The translations under genes and the position numbers were made by a program. A DNA stretch of 64,000 bases, from positions 1-64,000 of the forward strand of contig JAKAZZ010000009.1 of NCBI GenBank assembly GCA_021826315.1, read 5' to 3'. Position 1 is the stretch's first letter. Each line of letters begins with the position of its first letter. Under the pieces are notes generated by a model. It was not told the origin of the DNA and did no database searches. It saw only the letters and a list, made by a program, of their open reading frames with translations. The stretch comes from Actinomycetes bacterium. GTDB taxonomy: Bacteria > Actinomycetota > Acidimicrobiia > Acidimicrobiales > Acidimicrobiaceae. Shown one piece after another: positions 54,644 through 62,887 of this stretch.

Positions 54644-56733
54644 CTCTGTGCCCCTACCAACTTAATTTCTTTGCTTGGACCATTCGCTTCGACGATGCGG
54701 CTTCCCTCTGCTAATGCACTTCTAATAGAGCGCGGCGCTAAGCAATCTCCTATTAATAGACCGCGGCCTCCACGAAATATTTGATCGTTAGCGAAGTATC
54801 GGTTTGATTCGATGAAGTAGTCAAAGTCGATGACCCTTTGGTGTTGACTGTAGATCTCTTCAACAACACAGGATCTCTCCTCAACGGCGGTAACTCTTGC
54901 CTCAAATAAAAGTTCGGCACCACTTCTAATCAGTGTGGTATTTCCTTCCACTAAGCCATTTGATAGGGAAAGCTGGCTAAAGGCAACTGGATCGGGGCAT
55001 ATGTATGTAAATTGAGCGCCAAGTGCGATCAGTCGTTTGACTACCGCGCGCGAAGCCTCGTCCCCGACGATGTCATAGAAGATAAAGTTAGATCCTTCAT
55101 CGATGAGCTGCTTGATAGATGATCCAAAGACGTGCATTGAATCGAGTTGTCCCTTAGCTGTTCCTCGGCTCGCACCAATGTCTACGATAGGTGGGCCCGA
55201 TCGGGGGCGGTAATTCGAGCCGGTCGCAATTACAACGTCGTCAAAGCTATCGACTTCACTGTAGCTGTCTACCCTCGCCGAGAGTTCTACCTCTATCTCA
55301 GCCAAAGCCACCTCTGTCACGAGGTCTTCTAAGAGATCCGTAAGGCGGTAGTTTGGGTGAGTCGAGCAGTAGCGACGTAGTTGTCCACCTAGATGGGGAC
55401 CTTCTTCAAAGAGGGTTACTCGATGTCGATTACGAGCCAGGGATAGTGCCGCGACCATCCCAGCTACTCCGCCTCCAACGACGGCGATCTTTGGTCCATC
55501 TGCGGCGAAAGGTCGCGATGACGCGGTAGGTATTCTTTCTTTGAAGCGCTTTGGCGCCTCAATATCGGGCGAGATAGAGGCATTGACTGCGCAGGAGATC
55601 GGAAAATTTCGCTGGTCTCCCACCATGCACCCTTGGTTGCACGCAATACACCTCCGTGGTCTATAAATTGCATCTAGAAAGTGGGGATCTGCGATAATAG
55701 GCCGGGTGAGATCTATCAAATCCACGTCTCGATCGGTTGCGAAGAGCTTCGCGAGGTCGGCGTCGGTGTAGATGCCACCGGAGTCGACAAGGAGTGGGCG
55801 GTCGTCGCCAAGACTCTCAGCTACTCGAGTGGCAAAGGTATCCATTGCGCCTGAGTTATAGAGAGATCCTGCGCTGTAGTCCGCCTCTGTATCTGCGGTT
55901 GAGTAGATAGAGCCCCGCTCGCAAAGTACATAGGAGACAGTACCCGGTAGTTCCTGCTCTAGGGCGATGAGATCCATGGCAGCTTGCTCTGGACCGAATC
56001 CTCCCCATGGTGCAAGTTCATCTATGGATTGACGAAGGCCGACGATACCACCCGCTGTTGACTTTGAAATCTCTCGTATCAGACTTCTTAGTAAGAGGCC
56101 TCTATCGTCTCCGTATCGATCGCTGCGCTGGTTTGTAAGAGGGGAGAGGAATGAGCGTATGAGCGAGTGTTGTCCTGCAGCTATCTCAATCCCATCAAAG
56201 CCAACTTCAAGTGCAAATTGTGCTGCCGTAGCGTAGTGCTTGATCAAATCTTCAATCTCGCTGATTGACATCTCGGCACAGATTTCACCGGATGTTACGT
56301 CGAGGTATGGAGATGGACCAGGGAGCGCACTCTGCGAAAGGGCGCTCGAGCCCTGTGGCCCACGATGGACGAGCGAGAGTAAAAACTTTGTGGCGCGAAA
56401 TTCGCCCTTTAGGCGCGGTAGTTCCCTTTTGATAGAAGGTATCGCATCGGTTAGCAGGGGCTGATATTCGTATGAGAATTCATCGAGTGAGATTGCCGCA
56501 CCTTCGAAGACGAAGATCGCAACTCTTTTGCTAGCGAGAACCTTACGACAGAAGTCAAAGTACGCCTTGGAGTAGTTGTCTCTGCGGTTCATGTTGGTCA
56601 CAATGGGGCCAAAGTAAGATCGATTTGCAAGACTCAACCGTTGCGATGAGATCTCGACCATCACTTTTTCGACCGCCCGGCTTTTGTCTTCCATTTGACC
56701 TTTCATATCCTTTGTTTCAAGTTCAATGTGCAA
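54640..56733 (-). CDS. FadH/OYE-type flavoenzyme, mycofactocin-associated (type 1 of the pair)
   Basis: A 697-residue paralogue of the next gene. The FMN barrel (about 25-355) has FLLSLVHRGPQGSSALSQSA, GFDGIEIAAGQHSLIRSFLS and LTNQRSDRYG. The cluster motif is CIACNQGCMVGDQRNFPISC (about 367-386), and the FAD/NAD(P) part starts at PKIAVVGGGVAGMVAALSLA (about 426). The barrel is more divergent than in the second copy, and the C-terminal NAD(P)-binding half has lost similarity in places. ATG 56733 is used; ATGs about 9-13 residues later are equally possible. It leads the operon flavoenzyme-flavoenzyme-etfA-fixC-fixX. Confidence 0.82.
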   Translation of the reverse strand: MHIELETKDMKGQMEDKSRAVEKVMVEISSQRLSLANRSYFGPIVTNMNRRDNYSKAYFDFCRKVLASKRVAIFVFEGAAISLDEFSYEYQPLLTDAIPSIKRELPRLKGEFRATKFLLSLVHRGPQGSSALSQSALPGPSPYLDVTSGEICAEMSISEIEDLIKHYATAAQFALEVGFDGIEIAAGQHSLIRSFLSPLTNQRSDRYGDDRGLLLRSLIREISKSTAGGIVGLRQSIDELAPWGGFGPEQAAMDLIALEQELPGTVSYVLCERGSIYSTADTEADYSAGSLYNSGAMDTFATRVAESLGDDRPLLVDSGGIYTDADLAKLFATDRDVDLIDLTRPIIADPHFLDAIYRPRRCIACNQGCMVGDQRNFPISCAVNASISPDIEAPKRFKERIPTASSRPFAADGPKIAVVGGGVAGMVAALSLARNRHRVTLFEEGPHLGGQLRRYCSTHPNYRLTDLLEDLVTEVALAEIEVELSARVDSYSEVDSFDDVVIATGSNYRPRSGPPIVDIGASRGTAKGQLDSMHVFGSSIKQLIDEGSNFIFYDIVGDEASRAVVKRLIALGAQFTYICPDPVAFSQLSLSNGLVEGNTTLIRSGAELLFEARVTAVEERSCVVEEIYSQHQRVIDFDYFIESNRYFANDQIFRGGRGLLIGDCLAPRSIRSALAEGSRIVEANGPSKEIKLVGAQR

Positions 56734-57372
56734 TCAGTCTTTCGTTGCATCGCTTCAATTGAAAAAACTCTTCCGCAATGCTACTTCACCTCTTCGCCAT
56801 ATCGATGGCCGATAAGCATCACCAACATCTAGTTGCCGACGAAAGGGCACTTTGTCTTCCTCGATAAAGAGCGTTGGAGTGGCACTAGAGGTGATTGACG
56901 AAGATTTGCAATCGAATAAATCGCAAGTGCCAATTTGACTATAAATCATCTCTAGCTACTTTTTCCGCGACACTAGGTTCCAAATCCGCTGCTTCCCTTG
57001 CTCCTACTTATGCCCTTAGCAGTTCATACAAGGAACTGCTCTACTTAGGCCACCTCTGACGGTGGATAAGCTAATCCGATGGTTCCATCCAAGGCACGCC
57101 CACCTCGATCGATGTTACTCAAGATCGGCTCGTTTTTATAGATAATCTGAATTGTTGTCCCCTTGTACGTTGACTTTTGCCAGGGCCTTGAGCGGTCCTG
57201 TTACCAAAGGTAGTTTTGAGATTTAGCAACGGGATTTTGCTGGGCGATCCTTCGGACAATAGGCCATTGGGTTAGGCTCTCGCCATAGAAGGTACAAAAC
57301 GAACGGTCGATATGTCGCAGATTATGTAGCGGCGCAGATTCGTTGCGATTGAATTAGTAGGAGAAGGTATCA
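56734..57372. other. Divergent promoter region of the flavoenzyme operon and an SDR gene
   Basis: About 640 bases. A stem AGCAGTTC/GAACTGCT with a 7-base loop lies at about 57017-57039. A 64-codon minus-strand frame (56755-56949) has no family match and no clear ribosome-binding site. Promoters for both directions are expected here. Confidence 0.4.
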
Positions 57373-58152
57373 ATGGATATAGCCGCGAAGAGGATATTGA
57401 TTACTGGCGGTACGAGTGGCCTAGGCCTAGCAATGGCTAGAGCCCTGGTTGGGGTAGGGTGCCAAGTCGCAATTACCGGACGTTATCTAGAAAGCGTGGT
57501 CCAAGTTGCTAACTCTTTAGGTGAAGGCGCAATTGGGGTTGCGATGGACGTGCGCGATGAAGTATCAATCACCGCCGGCCTTGAACTTATCAATAGTGAA
57601 TTCGGTTCGATTGACATGCTGGTAAATAATGCCGGGCTAGGGATGGTGAGTGTAAATCCAAAGTTCATGAGCAATCCAGAGCCCTTCTACCGAGTCTCGA
57701 AGGATGGTTTTGAGGGGGTATTTGACACTAAGGTTCTAGGGACATTCCTTGTTTCGAAGGCAGTCGTCCCTCAGATGCTCAACGGCTCCGGTGGAAGGGT
57801 AGTTATCATCTCTATGAATACCCAAACGATGGAGCGTAAGGGTTTTATCCCCTATGGCCCATCTGGAGCAGCAGTCGAGGCCATGGGTAGGGTAATGGCT
57901 GCCGATTTAGCTGGTAGTGGAGTCACCGTCAATCTTCTACTGCCAGGTGGAGCATCTGCTACTTCGATGATACCTCCAGATGTTCCGGATGCGATTAGGA
58001 GCCAACTCCTATCCCCAGAGGTAATGGCCGATCCGATCGTATTTCTCGCCTCATATGAGGCGAGCGACCTTCACGACCAACGGATAGTCGCGACTTCATT
58101 TGAAGAGTGGTTGACGAACTTTAGAAAAAGTCGAGACCAACAGAATCTTTAG
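57373..58152 (+). CDS. SDR-fold protein lacking the catalytic lysine
   Basis: A 259-residue short-chain dehydrogenase-fold protein. The cofactor loop is ILITGGTSGLGLAMARALVG (residues 8-27), LVNNAG is present, and a Ser precedes the catalytic site (VVIISMNTQTMERKG). The expected YxxxK motif reads YGPSGAAVEAM: the codon is GGA (Gly) where the catalytic Lys normally stands. C-terminal LLLPGGASATSMIPP matches a branch whose members I recall having YGPSR or YGPSK there. So it may bind nucleotide but catalyse poorly or differently. ATG 57373 has GGAGAAGG upstream. It is plus-strand, converging with mftC (22 bases apart). Confidence 0.82.
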   Translation: MDIAAKRILITGGTSGLGLAMARALVGVGCQVAITGRYLESVVQVANSLGEGAIGVAMDVRDEVSITAGLELINSEFGSIDMLVNNAGLGMVSVNPKFMSNPEPFYRVSKDGFEGVFDTKVLGTFLVSKAVVPQMLNGSGGRVVIISMNTQTMERKGFIPYGPSGAAVEAMGRVMAADLAGSGVTVNLLLPGGASATSMIPPDVPDAIRSQLLSPEVMADPIVFLASYEASDLHDQRIVATSFEEWLTNFRKSRDQQNL

Positions 58153-58174
58153 AAATCTTGTTGGCCTACTTGGT

Positions 58175-59278
58175 TCAACTCTTTAGGGTGAGTTCGCGCC
58201 TCCGCGGACTTCTATTGATCGAAATCAAAGTCGCCTCGGATCTTAAATTAACTGAGTTGGCTCCGTGGCCCTTAGCGCAATCGGGATCTGGGTCGTCGAG
58301 CGAGAGGCCGGTGAAGTATTTGGTTGCCATGCACCCGCCGTTGCAAGACGCAAAGGCACTGCAACTTGTGCAAGAGGTCGGCCCTTCACTCTCACGAAAA
58401 GATTGGAATAGAGGCGACTCTTGCCATATGGTTTCGAAGTCTTGACCCCTGATGTTTCCCGCCTTGAAGTTCTCGTCGATCGTAAACGGGCAGGCATATA
58501 CGTCACCGACCGGGTCGATGAGGCAGACCACGCGACCTGCGCCGCAGATATTCAATCCGTCTAGTGGCTCTCCTAGTGGTGAGAGGTGAAAGAATGAGTC
58601 GCCGGTTAGGACGTCACTTCTCCCCGAAAGCCATTCGTATAGGCCAAGTTGCTGACTTTGAGTTGGATTTAGGTAGCTATAGGAGTCGATACCTCGCCCG
58701 GAGGGGCGAAGACGGGTGATTCGAAGTTGAGCCCCATACTCATTTGCGATCGCATCTAGTTCATCGAGGTGTTCAACTGACTCCCTAGTTGCCACTACCG
58801 AGATCTTGGGTGTGGCAAAGCCAGCCTCTTTTAGGTTTGAAAGGGCAGTGATAGCCATGTCAAAGGCGCCGTCGCCCCTTATTGCGTCGTTTGAAGCTCG
58901 GTCGTAGCCGTCAATCGAGATCTGTACGTCGAGATAGTCCATAGATGCGATGCGGCGAGCAGCCTCTTTATCGATTCTGGATCCGTTGGTTGAAAATTTC
59001 ACTCCGACACGATTTGACGTAGCGTATTCGATGATTTCAAAGAAGTCTCGACGGATCATTGGCTCACCGCCGCCGATGTTGACGTAAAAGATCGACATTT
59101 CTCGGAAGCGATCGATCAGCGCCTTGCACTCTTCGGTTGTAAGTTCGTCAGGGCGTCGCCTTCCCGAACTCGAGAGACAGTGAACGCACGCTAGGTTGCA
59201 CCCATAGGTGATCTCCCAGGTCAAGCAGATGGGCGAAGCTAACCCTTTGCGCATCTGCTCTCTAAGCTCACCATTCAT
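58175..59278 (-). CDS. mftC: Mycofactocin radical SAM maturase MftC
   Basis: Radical SAM/SPASM enzyme of 367 residues that oxidatively decarboxylates the C-terminal Tyr of MftA and forms the Val-Tyr crosslink. The radical SAM cysteines are at 27, 31 and 34 (CNLACVHC), followed by the SAM-binding GGGEPMIRRDFF. The SPASM domain near the C-terminus has CGAGRVVCLIDPVGDVYACPF, GNIRGQDFETIWQ, then CTSCSAFASCNGGCMA for the auxiliary clusters. Length and motifs match MftC. The ATG overlaps the mftB stop by one base (TAATG), so translation is coupled. The partner MftB provides the RiPP recognition element. Confidence 0.95.
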   Translation of the reverse strand: MNGELREQMRKGLASPICLTWEITYGCNLACVHCLSSSGRRRPDELTTEECKALIDRFREMSIFYVNIGGGEPMIRRDFFEIIEYATSNRVGVKFSTNGSRIDKEAARRIASMDYLDVQISIDGYDRASNDAIRGDGAFDMAITALSNLKEAGFATPKISVVATRESVEHLDELDAIANEYGAQLRITRLRPSGRGIDSYSYLNPTQSQQLGLYEWLSGRSDVLTGDSFFHLSPLGEPLDGLNICGAGRVVCLIDPVGDVYACPFTIDENFKAGNIRGQDFETIWQESPLFQSFRESEGPTSCTSCSAFASCNGGCMATKYFTGLSLDDPDPDCAKGHGANSVNLRSEATLISINRSPRRRELTLKS

Positions 59279-59571
59279 TAAATCTTCTCCTCGCTAGCCT
59301 CAAATACTAAAGGCACATCGTTGTCGTAGGTTAGGATTCCCTTTTCGATCAGTTGATCTAGAGCGGCTTGAATCGATTGCGGGGTAAAGTCATCGAGCGC
59401 TTGATCTTCCACGATCTCATCTTTACTCCATTGACCACTCGCGACTTTATCCATAAGCTTTACTGTTATCTTGGACTTTGCCAAGAGGAGCTGTCGAGTG
59501 TTGAAGTTGTAAAAGAGGCCGCCAAACTCCTCTTTGCGGTACGAAAACTCTTTGGAGATTGCGATATTCAT
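59278..59571 (-). CDS. mftB: Mycofactocin chaperone MftB
   Basis: A 97-residue RiPP recognition element protein (PqqD-like winged helix) that binds the MftA leader and presents it to MftC. It contains EFGGLFYNFNTRQLLLAKSK, the pattern of the beta-hairpin part of MftB, then a helical part and SIQAALDQLIEKGIL (the wing helix). Size and order (mftA-mftB-mftC) are standard. ATG 59571 has AAGGAG six bases upstream. It starts 423 bases after the mftA stop, a longer gap than usual. Confidence 0.93.
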   Translation of the reverse strand: MNIAISKEFSYRKEEFGGLFYNFNTRQLLLAKSKITVKLMDKVASGQWSKDEIVEDQALDDFTPQSIQAALDQLIEKGILTYDNDVPLVFEASEEKI

Positions 59572-59994
59572 ATTGTCTCCTTCTTAGAAGCAGCCGTGCG
59601 ATATCGACTCAGTGCTGCTTTTTTTAGCGTGGTCTTACGCTCTTAGTGGATGTTCCATTGTGGAACGTCGCCTTTATTTTTGTATTCAGTGATATCGATA
59701 CATCGGATGCTGCGACTTTCTCCAGCCGCTTAACTTCAGGTAGAAACCATCGAAACTTAGCTGGACGGTTGTAATTCTACATATGGCGTCGACTGGTTGT
59801 CTAGTTGAAACTGTAAAGCAGCGCTCGTCGGTTTCAACCTAGGCACTCCAACAAAACACTTACCGTCCCTTGCATCAAGGCTACGAACCCCGAATCTCAT
59901 CCGTGAGGTTATCGATACACCCGCGATGTAGCGATCTTTTGACTTTGGAGGAGTGCTTGGACGGAGGACCAAATCGTCCTTGCATCTCGTCCTT
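59572..59994 (-). other. mftA-mftB intergenic gap
   Basis: 423 bases between mftA and mftB on the same strand. In most mft clusters these genes are close. A 71-codon frame at 59757-59972 has no recognised family. Two similar ATCGATACA-containing sites occur at about 59694 and 59912. The gap could hold an extra promoter or a processing site that lets mftA be expressed above mftBC. Confidence 0.45.
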
Positions 59995-60123
59995 CTAGTA
60001 GACGCCGCACATGGAATCTATCGAGATCTCTTCAAGGATCAAAACTTCGGTAACCTTTGCACCCTCAGCGTTTGGCTCAACTTCAGCCTCTTTGGTTGCG
60101 GCGTCAACTTTGTTCTCGTCCAT
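59995..60123 (-). CDS. mftA: Mycofactocin precursor peptide MftA, IDSMCGVY variant
   Basis: A 42-codon gene, short enough to be missed by length filters. It starts ATG (minus strand, 60123) with AAGGAG seven bases upstream. The leader is acidic (MDENKVDAATKEAEVEPN); the second half is KVTEVLILEEISIDSMCGVY and the stop is TAG. Known MftA peptides end in IDGMCGVY; here Gly is replaced by Ser (codon TCC) at residue 37, while Met-Cys-Gly-Val-Tyr is intact. Val41 and Tyr42 are the residues crosslinked by MftC and then released by MftE. mftB and mftC lie downstream on the same strand. Any effect of the change on MftC or MftE recognition is untested. Confidence 0.92.
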   Translation of the reverse strand: MDENKVDAATKEAEVEPNAEGAKVTEVLILEEISIDSMCGVY

Positions 60124-60399
60124 TTCATATCTCCTTGCATTCAATTATGTTGGGCGACTTTTCGCTTTATCTTTTTGGACGTAGCGCTCTTTTATCGGGT
60201 TACGTTTACAGCTCGTCGTGAAGCCCTGCATTTATAAATCTATCAAAGGTTGACGTGCGAAGTTGTACATCAATAACTTTGCGAGCCAATTGCGAGTCAC
60301 TTTGATAGGCAAGCCTTGCAATAAGCAAAAGGCGAGAGGTGGTGATCGTATAACTTCTGAGTCGAGATCGGGATATAGTCTTGACCCTCCACATGGAGG

Positions 60400-61374
60400 T
60401 CAACTCAGGCTCAGGAGGACCTTTCCAATACTTTTTCGAGAGGTGATTAAGTCATGGGCGTCACGGACATTATCAATCTTTACAACTTCGCCAATCTCGA
60501 GGGAAACCTTGCCACTCGTGAGATAGGCGAGTGCCCTCTCCATGAGCGGCGCAACCTCGGTTGGACGGTTCCTACGGAGATTGCCGAAGGAGTATCCGAT
60601 TACTGCCCGAGAAGTTGGGTGAAGGAGGTTAGAGGCTGCAGTTCCTGGACGCCCGCTTGCCATGCCAAAGACTACCACTCTTCCGAATGCGTTGGTCACT
60701 TTTAGATCTTCGCCGAGGGTTTCACCGCCAATCGAATTCAGGGCTAGGTCGATCCCTCCTCCGATTGCGTCACGGACCCTTTGAGAGTAGTCATTGGAAT
60801 CGCCATACAGTAGGCCAGTTGCCCCTCTCTCTTCCACGACTTTGATCTTTTCCTCCCGCGAAACCAGTGCAGCGATATTTGTTGCGCCATCTGCTTTTGC
60901 CATCGAAATGAGGGTGGTACCGACGCCGCCCGCACCAGCGTGAACCAAGATTGAGTCACTCGTTTGTAGGGAAGTCGCACTATGGAGGAGGCCATAGGCA
61001 GTGCCTAGCAAGAGAGGGGAGGCAGCTGCCTGGAGTTCGTCGGTTCCTGCGGCAACCTCAAAGAATTGGCCAAGCGTTGCGAGGCAGAATTCAGAGTATC
61101 CACCTTCGTCGACGAACGCGATAACCCTCTTGCCCACATAATTAGGGTCTACCTCGGAACCGACCTCCACAATCGTTCCATAGGCGTCGATTCCGGGTGT
61201 AAAAGGTGGAGTGCCAACTGCATAGTTTCCAGCAACTGCCATAATGTCGGCAAAGTTTACCGACGCGTACTTGGTCTCGATGAGGACTTGACGGCTGTTA
61301 GGTGTTGGTTTGGGGATATCGGCGATCTCCATCTTCGATGAGTCGCCGTGTTCGTGAACTACAACTGCTTTCAT
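60400..61374 (-). CDS. Zinc-free quinone oxidoreductase-like MDR protein
   Basis: NADPH-dependent oxidoreductase of 324 residues of the medium-chain family. The N-terminal GroES-like part has MKAVVVHEHGDSSKMEIADI and VGTPPFTPGIDAYGTIVEVG; no zinc ligands (the GHE motif and Cys cluster) are seen, as in QOR/crotonyl-reductase-type members. The Rossmann loop is VHAGAGGVGTTLISMAKADGA (about 145). The start ATG 61374 has no strong Shine-Dalgarno. It lies upstream of mftA on the same strand, 276 bases away, and downstream of the aminotransferase. A functional link with mycofactocin is not shown. Confidence 0.85.
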   Translation of the reverse strand: MKAVVVHEHGDSSKMEIADIPKPTPNSRQVLIETKYASVNFADIMAVAGNYAVGTPPFTPGIDAYGTIVEVGSEVDPNYVGKRVIAFVDEGGYSEFCLATLGQFFEVAAGTDELQAAASPLLLGTAYGLLHSATSLQTSDSILVHAGAGGVGTTLISMAKADGATNIAALVSREEKIKVVEERGATGLLYGDSNDYSQRVRDAIGGGIDLALNSIGGETLGEDLKVTNAFGRVVVFGMASGRPGTAASNLLHPTSRAVIGYSFGNLRRNRPTEVAPLMERALAYLTSGKVSLEIGEVVKIDNVRDAHDLITSRKSIGKVLLSLS

Positions 61375-61520
61375 TTAGCTCTTACCAATCTTTGTCTTTG
61401 TGCCTTCTATATCCGTGAGCACCGTGGCAACTATCGCTCATGACAACACTGCTTTGGTGGTTGTCGATGACCTTCGTGCGTCTAGTTCCATAGCCAGGTT
61501 GCTACTGCTATCTCTAAAGA

Positions 61521-62768
61521 TTATCGGTCGGCGGCTTTTAGTGCATCTACGAATGCATTTCCAAGGCGCTCGATCTCATCTTCAGTTACGCTAAGGGGTG
61601 GTGAGACCGCGATTGATGATACGAGAGGTCGAACTAAGAAGCCGCGACTCCTCATCTCCATCTGAACCTTTGCCATTATTGATGGATCGCTTTGGCGTCG
61701 ATCAGTGTCAAATTCGAGTGCTCCCAAGAGTCCGAGGCCTCCTCTAACCTCTTCGATGAGGGGTGAGTCAGACGATGCATCTAGGGCCTCTTTGAGCTTT
61801 CCTTCCAGCTCCTGACCTTTTGCGATGAGTCCTTCGTTCTCTAAAAATTGGCAGTTTGCTATCCCAGCAGCAGCAGCCAATGGGTGGCCGGCATAGGTTG
61901 GACCGTGGCGGAAGGTGGCACCTTTATTGAAGAATGGGTCTGCTATCTCTCCTGACACAACCACACCTCCGAGGGGTACATATCCAGAGGTGATGCCCTT
62001 CGCGAATGTGATCATGTCAGGAACTACGCCAAAGCGTTCTGGACCAAACCAGTAGCCGAGACGGCCAAAGCCACAGATCACCGAGTCGACGATCATGAGG
62101 GCGCCAATCTCCTTGGTGATCTCGCGGATGCGCTCGAGGTAGCCTTCGGTAGGAAGGTGGACTCCACCGGCACCGATCACCGGTTCGACAAAGATCGCGG
62201 CGATCTTATCGGAGCCAACTGAATTTGCTAAGTGGACTAGATCCTCGGGATCGTCGCGATCGACGAGCGCTACGCCAGAGATTAGATCTCCCCAGCCGAC
62301 GCGGTTCGGTGCAATTCCAGCGAGGGACGTTCCAAACCCATGCGTTCCGTGGTACGAGTCTTTACGGCTGACTATGAGGGTTCGATCGCCCTGGCCAAGC
62401 TCATGGAAGTACTTCCGAGCTAGCTTGGCAGCGGTCTCGATGGCGTCGCCTCCACCTGAGACGAAGAAGACTTTGGAGTTCTCCATCGGAGATCTTTGCG
62501 CGACAAAGTCGGCCAACTCCTCTGCGGGTTCATTGGTGATATCACCGAAGGTGGAGTAGCAGGCGAGCAGTTCTGCCTGGTTCTTTATGGCATCGATGAT
62601 CTCTCGACGCCCATAACCGGCATTTGCGTACCAAAGCGACGCCGTCGCATCGAAGTAGGCACGGTCCTCTTTGTCGTAGACGTAGTTGCCCTCTCCTCGT
62701 ACTACGGTAAAGCTCTTGTCCTTTACGTCGGACATATTTGCAAATGGGTGCCAGAATGAAGTTGCCAA
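61521..62768 (-). CDS. Class III (omega-amino acid) aminotransferase
   Basis: PLP-dependent aminotransferase of 415 residues. Markers are FWHPFANMSDVKDKSF at the N-terminus, VFFVSGGGDAIETAAKLARK (phosphate-binding), IVDSVICGFGRLGYWFG (the Asp that bonds the pyridine N; the common E in DEVITGFGR is replaced by Ser), and the PLP lysine in TFAKGITSGYVPLGG (about residue 270). This group includes beta-alanine, GABA and putrescine/omega-amine transaminases. It follows the PucR regulator by 119 bases on the same strand, so PucR may control it. ATG 62768 is used; a bit upstream no better start is seen. Confidence 0.9.
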   Translation of the reverse strand: MATSFWHPFANMSDVKDKSFTVVRGEGNYVYDKEDRAYFDATASLWYANAGYGRREIIDAIKNQAELLACYSTFGDITNEPAEELADFVAQRSPMENSKVFFVSGGGDAIETAAKLARKYFHELGQGDRTLIVSRKDSYHGTHGFGTSLAGIAPNRVGWGDLISGVALVDRDDPEDLVHLANSVGSDKIAAIFVEPVIGAGGVHLPTEGYLERIREITKEIGALMIVDSVICGFGRLGYWFGPERFGVVPDMITFAKGITSGYVPLGGVVVSGEIADPFFNKGATFRHGPTYAGHPLAAAAGIANCQFLENEGLIAKGQELEGKLKEALDASSDSPLIEEVRGGLGLLGALEFDTDRRQSDPSIMAKVQMEMRSRGFLVRPLVSSIAVSPPLSVTEDEIERLGNAFVDALKAADR

Positions 62769-62887
62769 AGTAGTGCCCCCCTATTTGGTGGAATCGATTA
62801 GATTCCTACGATACACCCATGTCCCTAGGTCAATCGATTCAAATTTGAGCTAAAAATTCGATATTTTCACAAATTTCCGTGGGGAAT

